DNA of 64,000 bases from MM2 sp035460165 (GTDB lineage: Bacteria; Pseudomonadota; Gammaproteobacteria; Burkholderiales; Methylophilaceae): assembly GCA_035460165.1 (NCBI GenBank), contig DATHWW010000009.1, forward strand, positions 159,861 to 223,860, read 5' to 3'. The notes under the pieces are model-generated. The model saw only the letters and a list, made by a program, of their open reading frames with translations. It did no database searches and was not told the DNA's origin. The translations under genes and the position numbers were made by a program. The stretch's first letter is position 1, and each line of letters begins with the position of its first letter. Below, piece after piece: positions 1 to 8,327 of this stretch.

Positions 1-264
1 GAGCTGGTCTGCGCGCATCTGGATGACGACAGCATCGATCTCGTGATCCTTGATGAATTCACCTATGCATTGAAATACCGCTGGCTGACAATGGAAGAGG
101 TCACCGAAGCCTTGCTCCAGCGGCCCACAATGCAGCATGTCATCATTACCGGCCGCGCGGCGCCCGAAGCTTTGATCGAGCTGGCCGACACGGTGAGCGA
201 GATCAATCTGGTCAAGCATGCATTCAAGGCCGGAGTGCAGGCGATGCCGGGCATCGAATGGTAA
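1..264 (+). CDS. cobO: Cob(I)yrinic acid a,c-diamide adenosyltransferase, C-terminal part
   Basis: The frame is open from base 1 and ends at TAA 262-264, giving the last 87 residues of a CobO/BtuR (CobA-type) ATP:corrinoid adenosyltransferase. This enzyme attaches the 5'-deoxyadenosyl group to cobalt in the cytoplasm. The segment VILDEFTYAL is the Walker-B-like stretch of the family, and HVIITGRAAPEALIELAD with the MPGIEW ending is typical of its C-terminus. The P-loop half lies outside the window. The downstream CobN-like gene starts 25 bp later, and the whole neighbourhood is cobalamin-related, which supports the call. Confidence 0.93.
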   Translation, partial: ELVCAHLDDDSIDLVILDEFTYALKYRWLTMEEVTEALLQRPTMQHVIITGRAAPEALIELADTVSEINLVKHAFKAGVQAMPGIEW

Positions 265-289
265 ACCGCGCCGGTTTGCCGCTTTAATC

Positions 290-3200
290 ATGCATAAGAT
301 CATCGCGCGCTGGCTGCTGCTCGGCATGCTGCCGGTCACGGCTCAGGCCGCCACGCTGTTTGGCGTGGTTTCCGACCGCACGGCACCGGCGGCGGCGGAA
401 GCCGCGCGCATGGCGCTGGCACAGCATCCGCAAGACCGCATCATTCTGCGTACCCAGTCGCAGATGCTCGCCGCCGGCCCGCAAACTCTGGACGGCTGGC
501 TGAAAGAGGCCGACGCGGTATTCGCCGTAGCGGCGTTCTCCGAATCCTCCAAATTATTGCAAAGCCGTCTCGACCGGCTGGGCGCGCAGAGGCCCGGCAC
601 CTTCGTCGCCTTCAATGGCGACAGCGCACTGTCGCTCCGCAGCCGCATCGACGGCGCGGCCGTCAGCGAATTCCGCGACGCCAAGACGCTGACGCAAACC
701 CAGGACACCGTGCCCGACACCGTGGCGACCGCCGCTGCCCGGCATCCGGCCGCCGCACGCTGGCTGGCGCTGCATGACTTGTGGCAGGGCGGCGGCGTCG
801 ACAACCAGGCGGCGTTCATGCGCCATCTGCTCGATCCGGCTCCAGCCATGCCCGTTGCCAAGGCGGAAAAGGCATTGCGCCTGCGCGTCGATGGCCGCGA
901 AATCGCGGGCGACAACGCAAACCTGCCTGCCGGCCCGGCACTCGCCGTGCTGGACCTCAGCACCAGCGACCCGCAGCCCGCCGACGCCATCTGCGCCGCC
1001 AGCCGCAAGCGCGGCATGCCGTGCGCGGTGGTTCTGGCGCGCTGGGGCGAAGCCTCCAGGGATGCCGTGGCGCGTCTGCCTGCGTTGCTGGCGCCGGCGA
1101 AAGCGGCGGGGCTGGTGGTATTGCAGGACTTCGTTGTCGGTGCCGCGGAGGGGCGCGAACCGGTCGTGGAGCTGCTGCAAAAGCTCGACGTGCCGGTGTT
1201 TAAGGCGATCCGCCTCACCGACCGCGGCGCGGCCGCCTGGCAATTGTCCGAAGAAGGCCTGCCGATCAACTCCATCCAGTACCGCGTCGCGATGCCGGAG
1301 GTGCAGGGCATGAGCCAGCCGCTGGTGGTAGCGGCGGCAGGCGCGCCCAGCATCGATCCGCTGACCGGCGTGGAGCTGCGCCGCCCGGAGATCATCCCGG
1401 CCGAAATCGAGTCGCTGGTGGATCGGGCAAGAAACTGGCAGACCTTGCGCAGCAAACCCAACCGCGAGAAGCGCGTCGCCATCGTCTACTACAATCACCC
1501 ACCCGGCCGGCAGAACATCGGCGCGGACAACCTCGACATACCGGCGTCGCTGTTCGACATGCTGCATGCGATGAAGGCGGCCGGTTACACCGTCGGCGAG
1601 CTGCCGGCGACGCCCGAGGCGCTGCTGGACAAAATGCAGGAACGCGGCGTCAACCTGCCCGAAGACTACGGCGCGCTGGCCGACATAGCCGGGAAAGTGG
1701 CGAACATGGACGCTCCCGCTTATGCGCGCTGGTTCGCCACGCTGCCGGCGACCGTGCGCGGCGAGTTGACGGAAGGGCCGCTGGGGCGGCTGCATGCGGA
1801 ACTCGTCGCCGCGCAGCAGGCCGGGGAAATTGACATCGCGAAAAACCGTCTCGGCAAATCGATGCGCGAACTGCGCCACCTGGTGGAAGGCGCGGATCAC
1901 CCGCAGCGGGCACAGGCGCTCCTCCTGCTGGATCAATTGCACAGCGGCTACGAAACTTGCCTGGACAAGCACAGCGACTGCCGCAAGCTGGTCGAACTCA
2001 AGTCGCGCCTCGCCGCGCTGGGCGTGGAAGGCTTGCGCGGCTGGGGCCAGCCGCCGGGCAGGGTGATGGTGCACGATCGGCACATGTTGTTCCCGGGACT
2101 GGTATTCGGCAATGTGTTCATCGGCCCGCAGCCCCCGCGCGGCTGGGAAGTGGACGAGGAGCTGCTGCATGCCAACACCACCATCCCGCCGCCGCACCAG
2201 TACCTTGGTTTCTATCATTGGCTCAAGGACGAGTTCCGCGCCGACGCGCTGGTGCATGTCGGCCGCCATTCCACTTACGAATTCCTGCCGGGCAAGGCGG
2301 TCGGGCTGTCCGCGCAGGACTATCCGCGCCTGGTGGCCGGCGATCTGCCGGGGATTTATCCCTATATTGTCGACGGCGTGGGCGAGGGCACGCAGGCCAA
2401 GCGCCGCGCGCTGACGGTGATGGTGGACCATTTGACGCCGCCGCTGACCTCGACGCCGCTCTATGACCGCCTGCTGGAACTGCGCCAGGTGGTGGAGAGC
2501 TACGAATCCTCCAGCTCCGACACGCTGCGCGCCGAGGCCGCGCGGGAAATGCGCCGCTTGGTGGAAGCGCTGCAACTGCGCGCCGAACTGGAAGCCAGCA
2601 TGGCCGACGTGCTGCAGGTGCGCGGTATCGGCTTCGAGCAGGCCGACGACGACCTGCTGGCGCACGAGGTGGGTCACTACCTCACCAAGCTGCAGGAGAA
2701 ATTCATGCCGCATGGGCTGCATATTTTTGGCCGGCCCTGGTCGGAGCAGTCGCTGCAACTAATGCTGGACTCCATGGCGCGCGGCAAGCCGGATAGCGTC
2801 AGCGCCGAAACCCGCGACAACCTGGCGCGCTCGCCGCAACTTGAAATGCAGGCGCTGCTGCACGGCCTCAATGGTGGCTTCATCGCGCCCGGCAAGGGCA
2901 ACGACCCACTGCGCTCGCCCGAGGCGCTGCCCACCGGGCGCAATTTCCATGCGCTGGACGGCGACGTGCTGCCCACCCGCATCGGCTACCAGCTCGGCGC
3001 CGGCATGGCGGCCAAGGCACGCGGCCGCGACAACCCGCAGCATAGCGAAGGCGTCATCCTGTGGGCGTCGGATGCGGTGCGCGACGAAGGTGTCATGGTC
3101 AGCTTCATTCTGTCGATGATGGGCATCGAGCCGGAATGGAACGCACGCGGCATCGTGCAGAAAATGAAGCTGACGCCGCCCAGCAAGGAGGCGCGCTTCG

Positions 3201-4588
3201 ATGTGGTGGTGACCACCTCCGGCTTGTTCCGCGACCTCTACCCCAACCTGATGCAATGGATCGATATCGGCGGCCGCCTGGCGCTGGCCGCGTCGGCAAA
3301 TACCATCCTCGAAACGCAACCGCAATTGGCGCCAGCGTTGAATGCCGCGCTCGCGCCAATAGGCCCAGATGTGCAGCGCGGCAGCGAACCGCTCGCCGCC
3401 AACGGCGTCGCGCTGCACTGGGTGCAACGCACACAGACACTGCAGGCGCAGGGCGTGCCTGCCACCGAGGCCGGCCGCGCCGCTGCCTGGCGCATTTTCG
3501 GCGACGCACCGGGGGCTTACGGCGCCGGCGTCAACAGCCTCACCGAACGCTCCGGCGCATGGAGCGAGCGCAGCGAACTCGGCCAGGCCTACCTGCGGCG
3601 CATGGGGCACGCCTATGCCGTCGATGCGCTGGGCGAGCCGGCGCATGCCGTGTTCAACACCGCCCTGGCCGACATCGCCACCACCTACCACGGCCGTGCG
3701 TCCAATCTCTACGGCCTGATGGACAACAACGACGCCTTCGACTACTTGGGCGGGCTGTCGCTGGCGGTGGAAACCCTCACCGGAAGCCGCCCCGCGGCGC
3801 GCATCCTCAATCATGCCGACCCGCAACGCCCTACCGACGAGCCGCTGGATACCGCGCTGCTGATGGAGTTGCGCGGCCGCTTCCTGAACCCGTCCTGGAT
3901 CAAGCCGCTGATGAACCACGGCTACGCCGGCGCGCGCACCATGGGGCAGGAGTTCATGGAAAATCTGTGGGGCTGGCAGGTCACGCGCCCGGACCTGATC
4001 AAGGACTGGGCGTGGGATGAGGTGAAGCGCGTCTATGTGGACGACGGCTTGCAGCTCGGCCTGGACAAGTTCCTGCAGAAGGGCCACAACGCGCAAATAC
4101 GCGCGCACATGCTGGGGCTGATGCTGGTCGCCGCACACAAGGGTTTCTGGCATGCGGACGAAGCCACCATCCGTCAGCTTGGTCACGAACTGGCAACGCT
4201 GGTCGGCAAGAACGGCCTGCCCGGCAGCGGACACACCGCGCCCACCCATCCGATGTGGCAATGGCTGACGCCGTATCTGAGCGCGGCCGACAACCAGGCA
4301 CTGCAACGCACCCTGCGCGAGGCGCGCGGCGAACGCAATCCCGCAGCCAGAGCATTGCCGGCACAAGCCCCAAGCCCCGCTGCCGCAAAAATCGCCCAAA
4401 CCGCCAAGACTGCCGCCTCGTCCGCGGAAAAGGCAAAAGCCGCGGATGGCGGCCCACGCCGCGCGTACGAAGTCAGCCTGACGCCTTCCCCCATCACGAC
4501 AAACCATGCGCCATGGCTCGCCTTGCTGCTGCCGCTGTTCCTCGCCGGCCTGTTCCGTGGCGCGCGTATGCCCCGATCTTTAGCGTAA
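290..4588 (+). CDS. cobN: CobN-like cobaltochelatase large subunit, predicted periplasmic and membrane-anchored
   Basis: This 1432-residue protein belongs to the CobN/ChlH large-subunit family, whose members insert Co or Mg into tetrapyrroles. Family motifs include IPPPHQYLGFYHWL, FLPGKAVGLS (about residues 661-670), IYPYIVDGVGEGTQAKRR and a C-terminal chelatase region with GYAGARTMGQEFMENLWGW. The ATG at 290 is chosen because it begins a convincing signal peptide (positive start, WLLLGMLPVTAQA, likely cut after residue 20). The end carries an Ala/Lys-rich linker (about 1350-1405) and a final hydrophobic helix, WLALLLPLFLAGLF, followed by arginines. The catalytic body would therefore sit in the periplasm, unlike classical CobN. 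No CobS or CobT chelatase ATPase subunits are seen; ExbB/ExbD-like genes follow instead. The real substrate is unknown. Confidence 0.9.
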   Translation: MHKIIARWLLLGMLPVTAQAATLFGVVSDRTAPAAAEAARMALAQHPQDRIILRTQSQMLAAGPQTLDGWLKEADAVFAVAAFSESSKLLQSRLDRLGAQRPGTFVAFNGDSALSLRSRIDGAAVSEFRDAKTLTQTQDTVPDTVATAAARHPAAARWLALHDLWQGGGVDNQAAFMRHLLDPAPAMPVAKAEKALRLRVDGREIAGDNANLPAGPALAVLDLSTSDPQPADAICAASRKRGMPCAVVLARWGEASRDAVARLPALLAPAKAAGLVVLQDFVVGAAEGREPVVELLQKLDVPVFKAIRLTDRGAAAWQLSEEGLPINSIQYRVAMPEVQGMSQPLVVAAAGAPSIDPLTGVELRRPEIIPAEIESLVDRARNWQTLRSKPNREKRVAIVYYNHPPGRQNIGADNLDIPASLFDMLHAMKAAGYTVGELPATPEALLDKMQERGVNLPEDYGALADIAGKVANMDAPAYARWFATLPATVRGELTEGPLGRLHAELVAAQQAGEIDIAKNRLGKSMRELRHLVEGADHPQRAQALLLLDQLHSGYETCLDKHSDCRKLVELKSRLAALGVEGLRGWGQPPGRVMVHDRHMLFPGLVFGNVFIGPQPPRGWEVDEELLHANTTIPPPHQYLGFYHWLKDEFRADALVHVGRHSTYEFLPGKAVGLSAQDYPRLVAGDLPGIYPYIVDGVGEGTQAKRRALTVMVDHLTPPLTSTPLYDRLLELRQVVESYESSSSDTLRAEAAREMRRLVEALQLRAELEASMADVLQVRGIGFEQADDDLLAHEVGHYLTKLQEKFMPHGLHIFGRPWSEQSLQLMLDSMARGKPDSVSAETRDNLARSPQLEMQALLHGLNGGFIAPGKGNDPLRSPEALPTGRNFHALDGDVLPTRIGYQLGAGMAAKARGRDNPQHSEGVILWASDAVRDEGVMVSFILSMMGIEPEWNARGIVQKMKLTPPSKEARFDVVVTTSGLFRDLYPNLMQWIDIGGRLALAASANTILETQPQLAPALNAALAPIGPDVQRGSEPLAANGVALHWVQRTQTLQAQGVPATEAGRAAAWRIFGDAPGAYGAGVNSLTERSGAWSERSELGQAYLRRMGHAYAVDALGEPAHAVFNTALADIATTYHGRASNLYGLMDNNDAFDYLGGLSLAVETLTGSRPAARILNHADPQRPTDEPLDTALLMELRGRFLNPSWIKPLMNHGYAGARTMGQEFMENLWGWQVTRPDLIKDWAWDEVKRVYVDDGLQLGLDKFLQKGHNAQIRAHMLGLMLVAAHKGFWHADEATIRQLGHELATLVGKNGLPGSGHTAPTHPMWQWLTPYLSAADNQALQRTLREARGERNPAARALPAQAPSPAAAKIAQTAKTAASSAEKAKAADGGPRRAYEVSLTPSPITTNHAPWLALLLPLFLAGLFRGARMPRSLA

Positions 4589-4601
4589 TGAAAGGAATCC
4601 C

Positions 4602-5030
4602 ATGTTAAGCACGCTGCACCACGCCATTACCTGGCTCTTGCAACCGGTCATCTTCCTGCTCGCGTTGGCCGTCGCGCTGGCCGTGCTCGAAGCCGGCCTG
4701 GCCATTGGCGAGCGCCTGCGCGGGCTGAAGCGGATGCGCGCCGCCGGCGATGCCGACGCGGTCATGCATCTGGCGCGGCACCGGCTGGAACGCGCCGACT
4801 TCCTCGCGCGCATCCCGCCGATGCTGGGGCTGATGGCCACTATCATCCCGCTCGGGCCGGGCCTGGCCGCACTTGGTCAGGGCCAGCCGGCACAGTTGGC
4901 GGCGGCCGTGACCACCGCGTTCGACGCGACGGTGCTGGGACTCATCGCCGGCATCATCGGCCTGATTGTCGGCAAGATGCGCCGCCGCTGGTACGAAGAT
5001 GTGCTGGAAAACCTGGAACGAGTATCATGA
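4602..5030 (+). CDS. MotA/TolQ/ExbB-like proton channel protein, short form
   Basis: This 142-residue inner-membrane protein resembles the ExbB/TolQ/MotA family, which uses the proton gradient to drive a periplasmic process. Hydrophobic segments lie at about residues 7-30 (PVIFLLALAVALAVLEAGLA), 72-92 (MLGLMATIIPLGPGLAAL) and 105-122 (FDATVLGLIAGIIGLIVG). The second and third match the ExbB pore region with its small residues and threonines. It is shorter than typical ExbB (about 240 residues) and lacks most of the cytoplasmic loop. It starts 13 bp after the CobN-like gene and overlaps the next gene by 4 bp, so the three are almost surely co-translated. Its partner is probably the downstream ExbD-like protein. 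Confidence 0.85.
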   Translation: MLSTLHHAITWLLQPVIFLLALAVALAVLEAGLAIGERLRGLKRMRAAGDADAVMHLARHRLERADFLARIPPMLGLMATIIPLGPGLAALGQGQPAQLAAAVTTAFDATVLGLIAGIIGLIVGKMRRRWYEDVLENLERVS

Positions 5031-5347
5031 AACCACGCAGCCGACTGCACAGCCGCTTCGACCACGACGATGAAGACCCGCGCGCCGGCCTGGTCAACCT
5101 GGTGGACGTGATGCTGGTGTTCTCCTGCGGTTTGCTGGCCGCGCTGGCGGCGGGCGGCCATGCCGTGCTGCAACCGCCGCGCGAAATCGTACAGGGCCGC
5201 GAGATTCCTGCCCCGCCCAAGGCGAGCGATGCGGCAGGGCAGGGTTACCAGGCCGTCGGCCAGGTCTACCGCGACCCCAAGACCGGCAAGCTGCTATTGA
5301 TCGAGGAGTCGGCCGCATCCTCAACTCGTAATGGAGGTCAATCATGA
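5027..5347 (+). CDS. DUF2149 family protein, ExbD-like
   Basis: This 106-residue protein has a short charged N-terminus, one membrane helix (about residues 21-43) and a periplasmic tail. The helix begins GLVNLVDVMLVFSCGLL; Asp27 lies where ExbD/TolR/MotB carry the proton-binding aspartate. I recognise it as the DUF2149 type found beside CobN-like and MotA/TolQ/ExbB genes. The start overlaps the previous stop (ATGA), and the 3' end overlaps cobU in the same way. The likely role is the second half of a proton-driven motor acting on the CobN-like protein. That role is inferred from gene order and the motif. Confidence 0.8.
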   Translation: MKPRSRLHSRFDHDDEDPRAGLVNLVDVMLVFSCGLLAALAAGGHAVLQPPREIVQGREIPAPPKASDAAGQGYQAVGQVYRDPKTGKLLLIEESAASSTRNGGQS

Positions 5348-5865
5348 AAACCCTGATCCTCGGCGGCGCCCGTTCCGGCAAAAGCGCCCATGCGGAAAAA
5401 CTGGCCGAGTTTTCCGGATTTCCGGTCACCTACATCGCCACCGCCCAAGTGTGGGACGAGGAGATGGCAACGCGCATACGCCACCATCAGGAGCGCCGCC
5501 CCGACCACTGGTGCCTGGTCGAGGAGCCCTTCCATCTGGCCGAGGCACTACGCGCCCGCGCCGCCTCCGGCCATTGCGTCATCGTCGACTGCATGACGTT
5601 GTGGCTGGCGCAGTGGATCTGCCCGGAGTGCAAGGCGCCGGCAGACGGCAATTGGGAAAGCGAACGCGCAGCCGTGCTGGAACTGATTCCGACCTTGCCA
5701 GGCAAGATCATCCTGGTCAGCAACGAAGTGGGCATGGGCATCGTCCCCTTGGGCGAGATCAACCGCCGCTTCCAGGATGAGCAGGGACGGCTCAATCAGG
5801 CATTGGCCGCCGTCTGCGACAACGCCGTGTTCATCGCTGCCGGATTGCCGCTGACCCTCAAGTAA
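5344..5865 (+). CDS. cobU: Adenosylcobinamide kinase / adenosylcobinamide-phosphate guanylyltransferase
   Basis: This 173-residue CobU/CobP enzyme phosphorylates adenosylcobinamide and then transfers GMP from GTP to give adenosylcobinamide-GDP, the substrate of CobS. The P-loop GGARSGKS is at residues 7-14, the RHHQERRP segment (46-53) holds the histidine expected to carry the guanylyl intermediate, and SNEVGMGIVP is the second conserved nucleotide-site motif. Length matches the family (about 180). It overlaps the ExbD-like gene by 4 bp, so the CobN-like module and cobU appear to share one transcript. A cobalamin riboswitch follows downstream for the next transcription unit. Confidence 0.96.
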   Translation: MKTLILGGARSGKSAHAEKLAEFSGFPVTYIATAQVWDEEMATRIRHHQERRPDHWCLVEEPFHLAEALRARAASGHCVIVDCMTLWLAQWICPECKAPADGNWESERAAVLELIPTLPGKIILVSNEVGMGIVPLGEINRRFQDEQGRLNQALAAVCDNAVFIAAGLPLTLK

Positions 5866-5871
5866 AACCCC

Positions 5872-5880
5872 TGATATAAT
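5872..5880 (+). promoter_or_regulatory. Extended -10 promoter element ahead of the riboswitch
   Basis: TGATATAAT is an extended -10 (TGn plus a perfect TATAAT), lying just after the cobU stop and about 10 bases before the first riboswitch helix. I see no convincing -35 at normal spacing, which fits an extended -10 promoter. Transcription would start near 5887. Confidence 0.6.
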
Positions 5881-5890
5881 CGCGCCCAGT

Positions 5891-6076
5891 TGTCAGGTGC
5901 CCGAACGCGATTCCGCGAATGGGTGAAACTGGGAAACAGGTGCGCTTCCATGAAGCTATTCCTGTGCTGCCCCCGCAACGGTAAGCGAGTGCGGATACGC
6001 CAACATGCCACTGGGCCATTGCCCGGGAAGGCGGCGGATCAAGACTCGCGAGCCCGGAGACCGGCCTGCCAGCCAC
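5891..6076 (+). ncRNA. Cobalamin riboswitch (B12 element)
   Basis: The leader shows the ordered conserved blocks of the cobalamin aptamer. These are an opening GGTGCCCGAA, the AATGGGTGAAACTGGGAA stretch, GTGCTGCCCCCGCAACGGTA, then the B12-box-type sequence GCCACTGGG with CCCGGGAAGGC, and a closing GAGCCCGGAGACCGGCCTGCC region that pairs with the 5' side. It lies between an extended -10 element and the TonB-dependent receptor start at 6205. The known behaviour of this class is repression of the downstream gene when adenosylcobalamin or another corrinoid binds. The likely targets are the receptor and the PepSY gene after it. Edges are approximate. Confidence 0.93.
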
Positions 6077-6204
6077 GTTGGAAATACCGCGGGGTGTCGG
6101 TGTTGGGCCGGCGAAGAAACCTACTCTTCTCCATCCTTTACTTAATCCTTAGCGGTTTTCCATTTTTTGTTGGCATGCGGGGTCGCATGCACAAAGGGAA
6201 AATC

Positions 6205-8301
6205 ATGAGAAAAACTGCTTTGGCAGGCCTTGGTGGTTTGTTCATATCTGTACCTGCATATACGCAGGACATCGCAACACTTCCAGAAGTTGACGTTGTT
6301 TCTTCCATTTCGGCCCAGTCTGGCTTGGATACACCGGGTTCTACGGCCAGCCGACTTGGGCTGACCGCTATGGAAACCCCCGCCAGCGTGGAAACACTGG
6401 ATGCGGACACCATACGCAGCCGTGGCGACAGCTCCATCCGCGAGGCCGTATCGCGTACCACCGGCATCAGCGACATCAGCAACCTTGGTGTGGGTGTTGG
6501 CTTTTCGTCCCGCGGCTTTACCGGCAACGATTCGGTAGGTCAGGCGGAAGGTGGCATACGCTTGCTGACAGCGGCAAGTACGCTGACCTACCCTTCCGAC
6601 ACCTGGGGTTACGAGCGCATCGAAGTATTGCGCGGCCCGGCTTCTGTATTGTTCGGCGACGGCACGGTAGGCGGCCTGATCAACAGCATTCGCAAGGCGC
6701 CAGAACGCGAGACTTCGCTCGAGGCCTTGATCGGCACAGGCACGCGCGGCGAATACCGCGCAGGCGTTGGCGGCACCGGAGCCGTGGGCGAAATTGGCGC
6801 CTTCCGTGTCGATGCCTCAGCCACCGGCGGCAACGGTCACGTAGATCGCGGCGAACACACAAGCCAGAAACTCATGACCGGCCTGCTGCTGACGCCGATG
6901 AAAAACCTGCGTCTCAACTTCACTTTCGATCATAGCGACGAATCGCCAACGCGCTACACCGGTATCCCGCTGCGCAACGGCCGCATCGACTCCTCGCTAC
7001 GCGACCAGAACTACAATATTCGCGACGATGTCATGGATTTCCTGGATGACCGGCTGCAAGCCAAAGTGGAGTGGCAGCTCTCCGAGGCCCTGAAACTCAC
7101 CAACGTCAGCTACTGGTTCAACACGCGGCGGCACTGGCGCAACCTGGAATATTTCTCGCTCGATGACGCGACCAATACCGTGGATCGCTTCGGCTACACC
7201 GAGATTCGGCACAAACAGAAGCAACTGGGCAATCGCGTAGAACTGGCTTCAGTTTCGGAAGCTTTCGGCCATCAAAACCGCTGGACGGTAGGATGGGAAG
7301 TGACGCGCGTCGATTTCCGCTACTTCGATAACTTCTATAACGGCACAGATTCAATCAATACCGTCCCTGTCAAAGGCTTCGATCCCGGCTTGTTTTCAGA
7401 CGCCCTACTTGACCCGACCATTCCCGATTTCAAGTCCAAAACCGACCAGAACGCCTTATTTCTTGAGGATGCCTTCGATGTTACGGACAAGCTGAAGCTG
7501 GTTGCCGGTTTGCGCCAGGACTGGATTAGCGTAGACCACCACAGCTATATCACCGGGACTAATCGGGACACGGATTATTCGCCTTTCTCGTATCGGCTGG
7601 GCACTGTATATCAACTTGCTCCAAGTACGGCGATGTATGGCCAGTACAGCCGCGGCTCCGACCCGGTGTCGTCCATTGTGACGCTCAGGCCGAGAAACAG
7701 CGCCTTTAACCTCACTTCGGCCAAACAGACAGAGATCGGGGTCAAGCATATGCTGCCAGAGGGCAAGGGGCAGTTGACGCTGGCCGCTTATCACATCGCC
7801 AAGGACGACATTATTACGCGCGACCCCAGCGACCCTACCCTCAGGGTGCAGGGCGGCAAGCAATCATCGCGCGGCTTGGAGTTAAGCGCGATGCTGCTTC
7901 CGGTCGAACACTGGCGTGCCGACTTCAACCTGGCCGTGCTCGATGCGCGCTTTGATGAATTGCTTGAAGCCGGCGGAGCCTCGCGCGCAGGCAACACGCC
8001 CACCGATGTGCCGGAGCGGCTTGCCAATGCCTGGATTTATTACCAGCGCGCCGACTGGGAAGCCGGCTTGGGCGCGCGCATGGTAGGCAAGCGCTATGCC
8101 GACAACGCCAACACGTCGGTCATGCCCGGCTACACGGTTTACGATGCCAACATTGCCTGGCATGCCAACCAGCACACCACGTTCCGCCTGAATGCGCGCA
8201 ATTTGACGGACAAACTCTACGCCAGCACTTTCTACGATACCGCCCAATTCATCATCGGCGCGCCGAGAAGTCTGGAAGTGACGGCTGAGTTCCGCTATTG
8301 A
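6205..8301 (+). CDS. TonB-dependent outer-membrane receptor under cobalamin riboswitch control
   Basis: This 698-residue TonB-dependent receptor imports a bulky ligand across the outer membrane. ATG 6205 is chosen because a good ribosome site (AAAGGGA, 6193-6199) precedes it and a signal peptide (MRKTALAGLGGLFISVPAYT) follows. LPEVDVV near residue 27 may be the TonB box. The plug (about 50-170) includes ERIEVLRGPASVLFGDG, and the barrel ends in the C-terminal aromatic SLEVTAEFRY. The sequence looks more like the siderophore-receptor branch than classical BtuB. The riboswitch immediately upstream nevertheless argues for a corrinoid or cobalt-related ligand. The PepSY gene 26 bp downstream is probably co-transcribed. 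Confidence 0.9.
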   Translation: MRKTALAGLGGLFISVPAYTQDIATLPEVDVVSSISAQSGLDTPGSTASRLGLTAMETPASVETLDADTIRSRGDSSIREAVSRTTGISDISNLGVGVGFSSRGFTGNDSVGQAEGGIRLLTAASTLTYPSDTWGYERIEVLRGPASVLFGDGTVGGLINSIRKAPERETSLEALIGTGTRGEYRAGVGGTGAVGEIGAFRVDASATGGNGHVDRGEHTSQKLMTGLLLTPMKNLRLNFTFDHSDESPTRYTGIPLRNGRIDSSLRDQNYNIRDDVMDFLDDRLQAKVEWQLSEALKLTNVSYWFNTRRHWRNLEYFSLDDATNTVDRFGYTEIRHKQKQLGNRVELASVSEAFGHQNRWTVGWEVTRVDFRYFDNFYNGTDSINTVPVKGFDPGLFSDALLDPTIPDFKSKTDQNALFLEDAFDVTDKLKLVAGLRQDWISVDHHSYITGTNRDTDYSPFSYRLGTVYQLAPSTAMYGQYSRGSDPVSSIVTLRPRNSAFNLTSAKQTEIGVKHMLPEGKGQLTLAAYHIAKDDIITRDPSDPTLRVQGGKQSSRGLELSAMLLPVEHWRADFNLAVLDARFDELLEAGGASRAGNTPTDVPERLANAWIYYQRADWEAGLGARMVGKRYADNANTSVMPGYTVYDANIAWHANQHTTFRLNARNLTDKLYASTFYDTAQFIIGAPRSLEVTAEFRY

Positions 8302-8327
8302 TGTTGCGCCATTTGTAAGCAAATCAT

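Noticed and set aside
554..2758. Long open frame on the minus strand opposite the CobN-like gene (and another at 2759-4507)
   Set aside because: They mirror the GC-rich codon pattern of cobN, have no family motifs and no ribosome sites; cobN on the plus strand is unmistakable.
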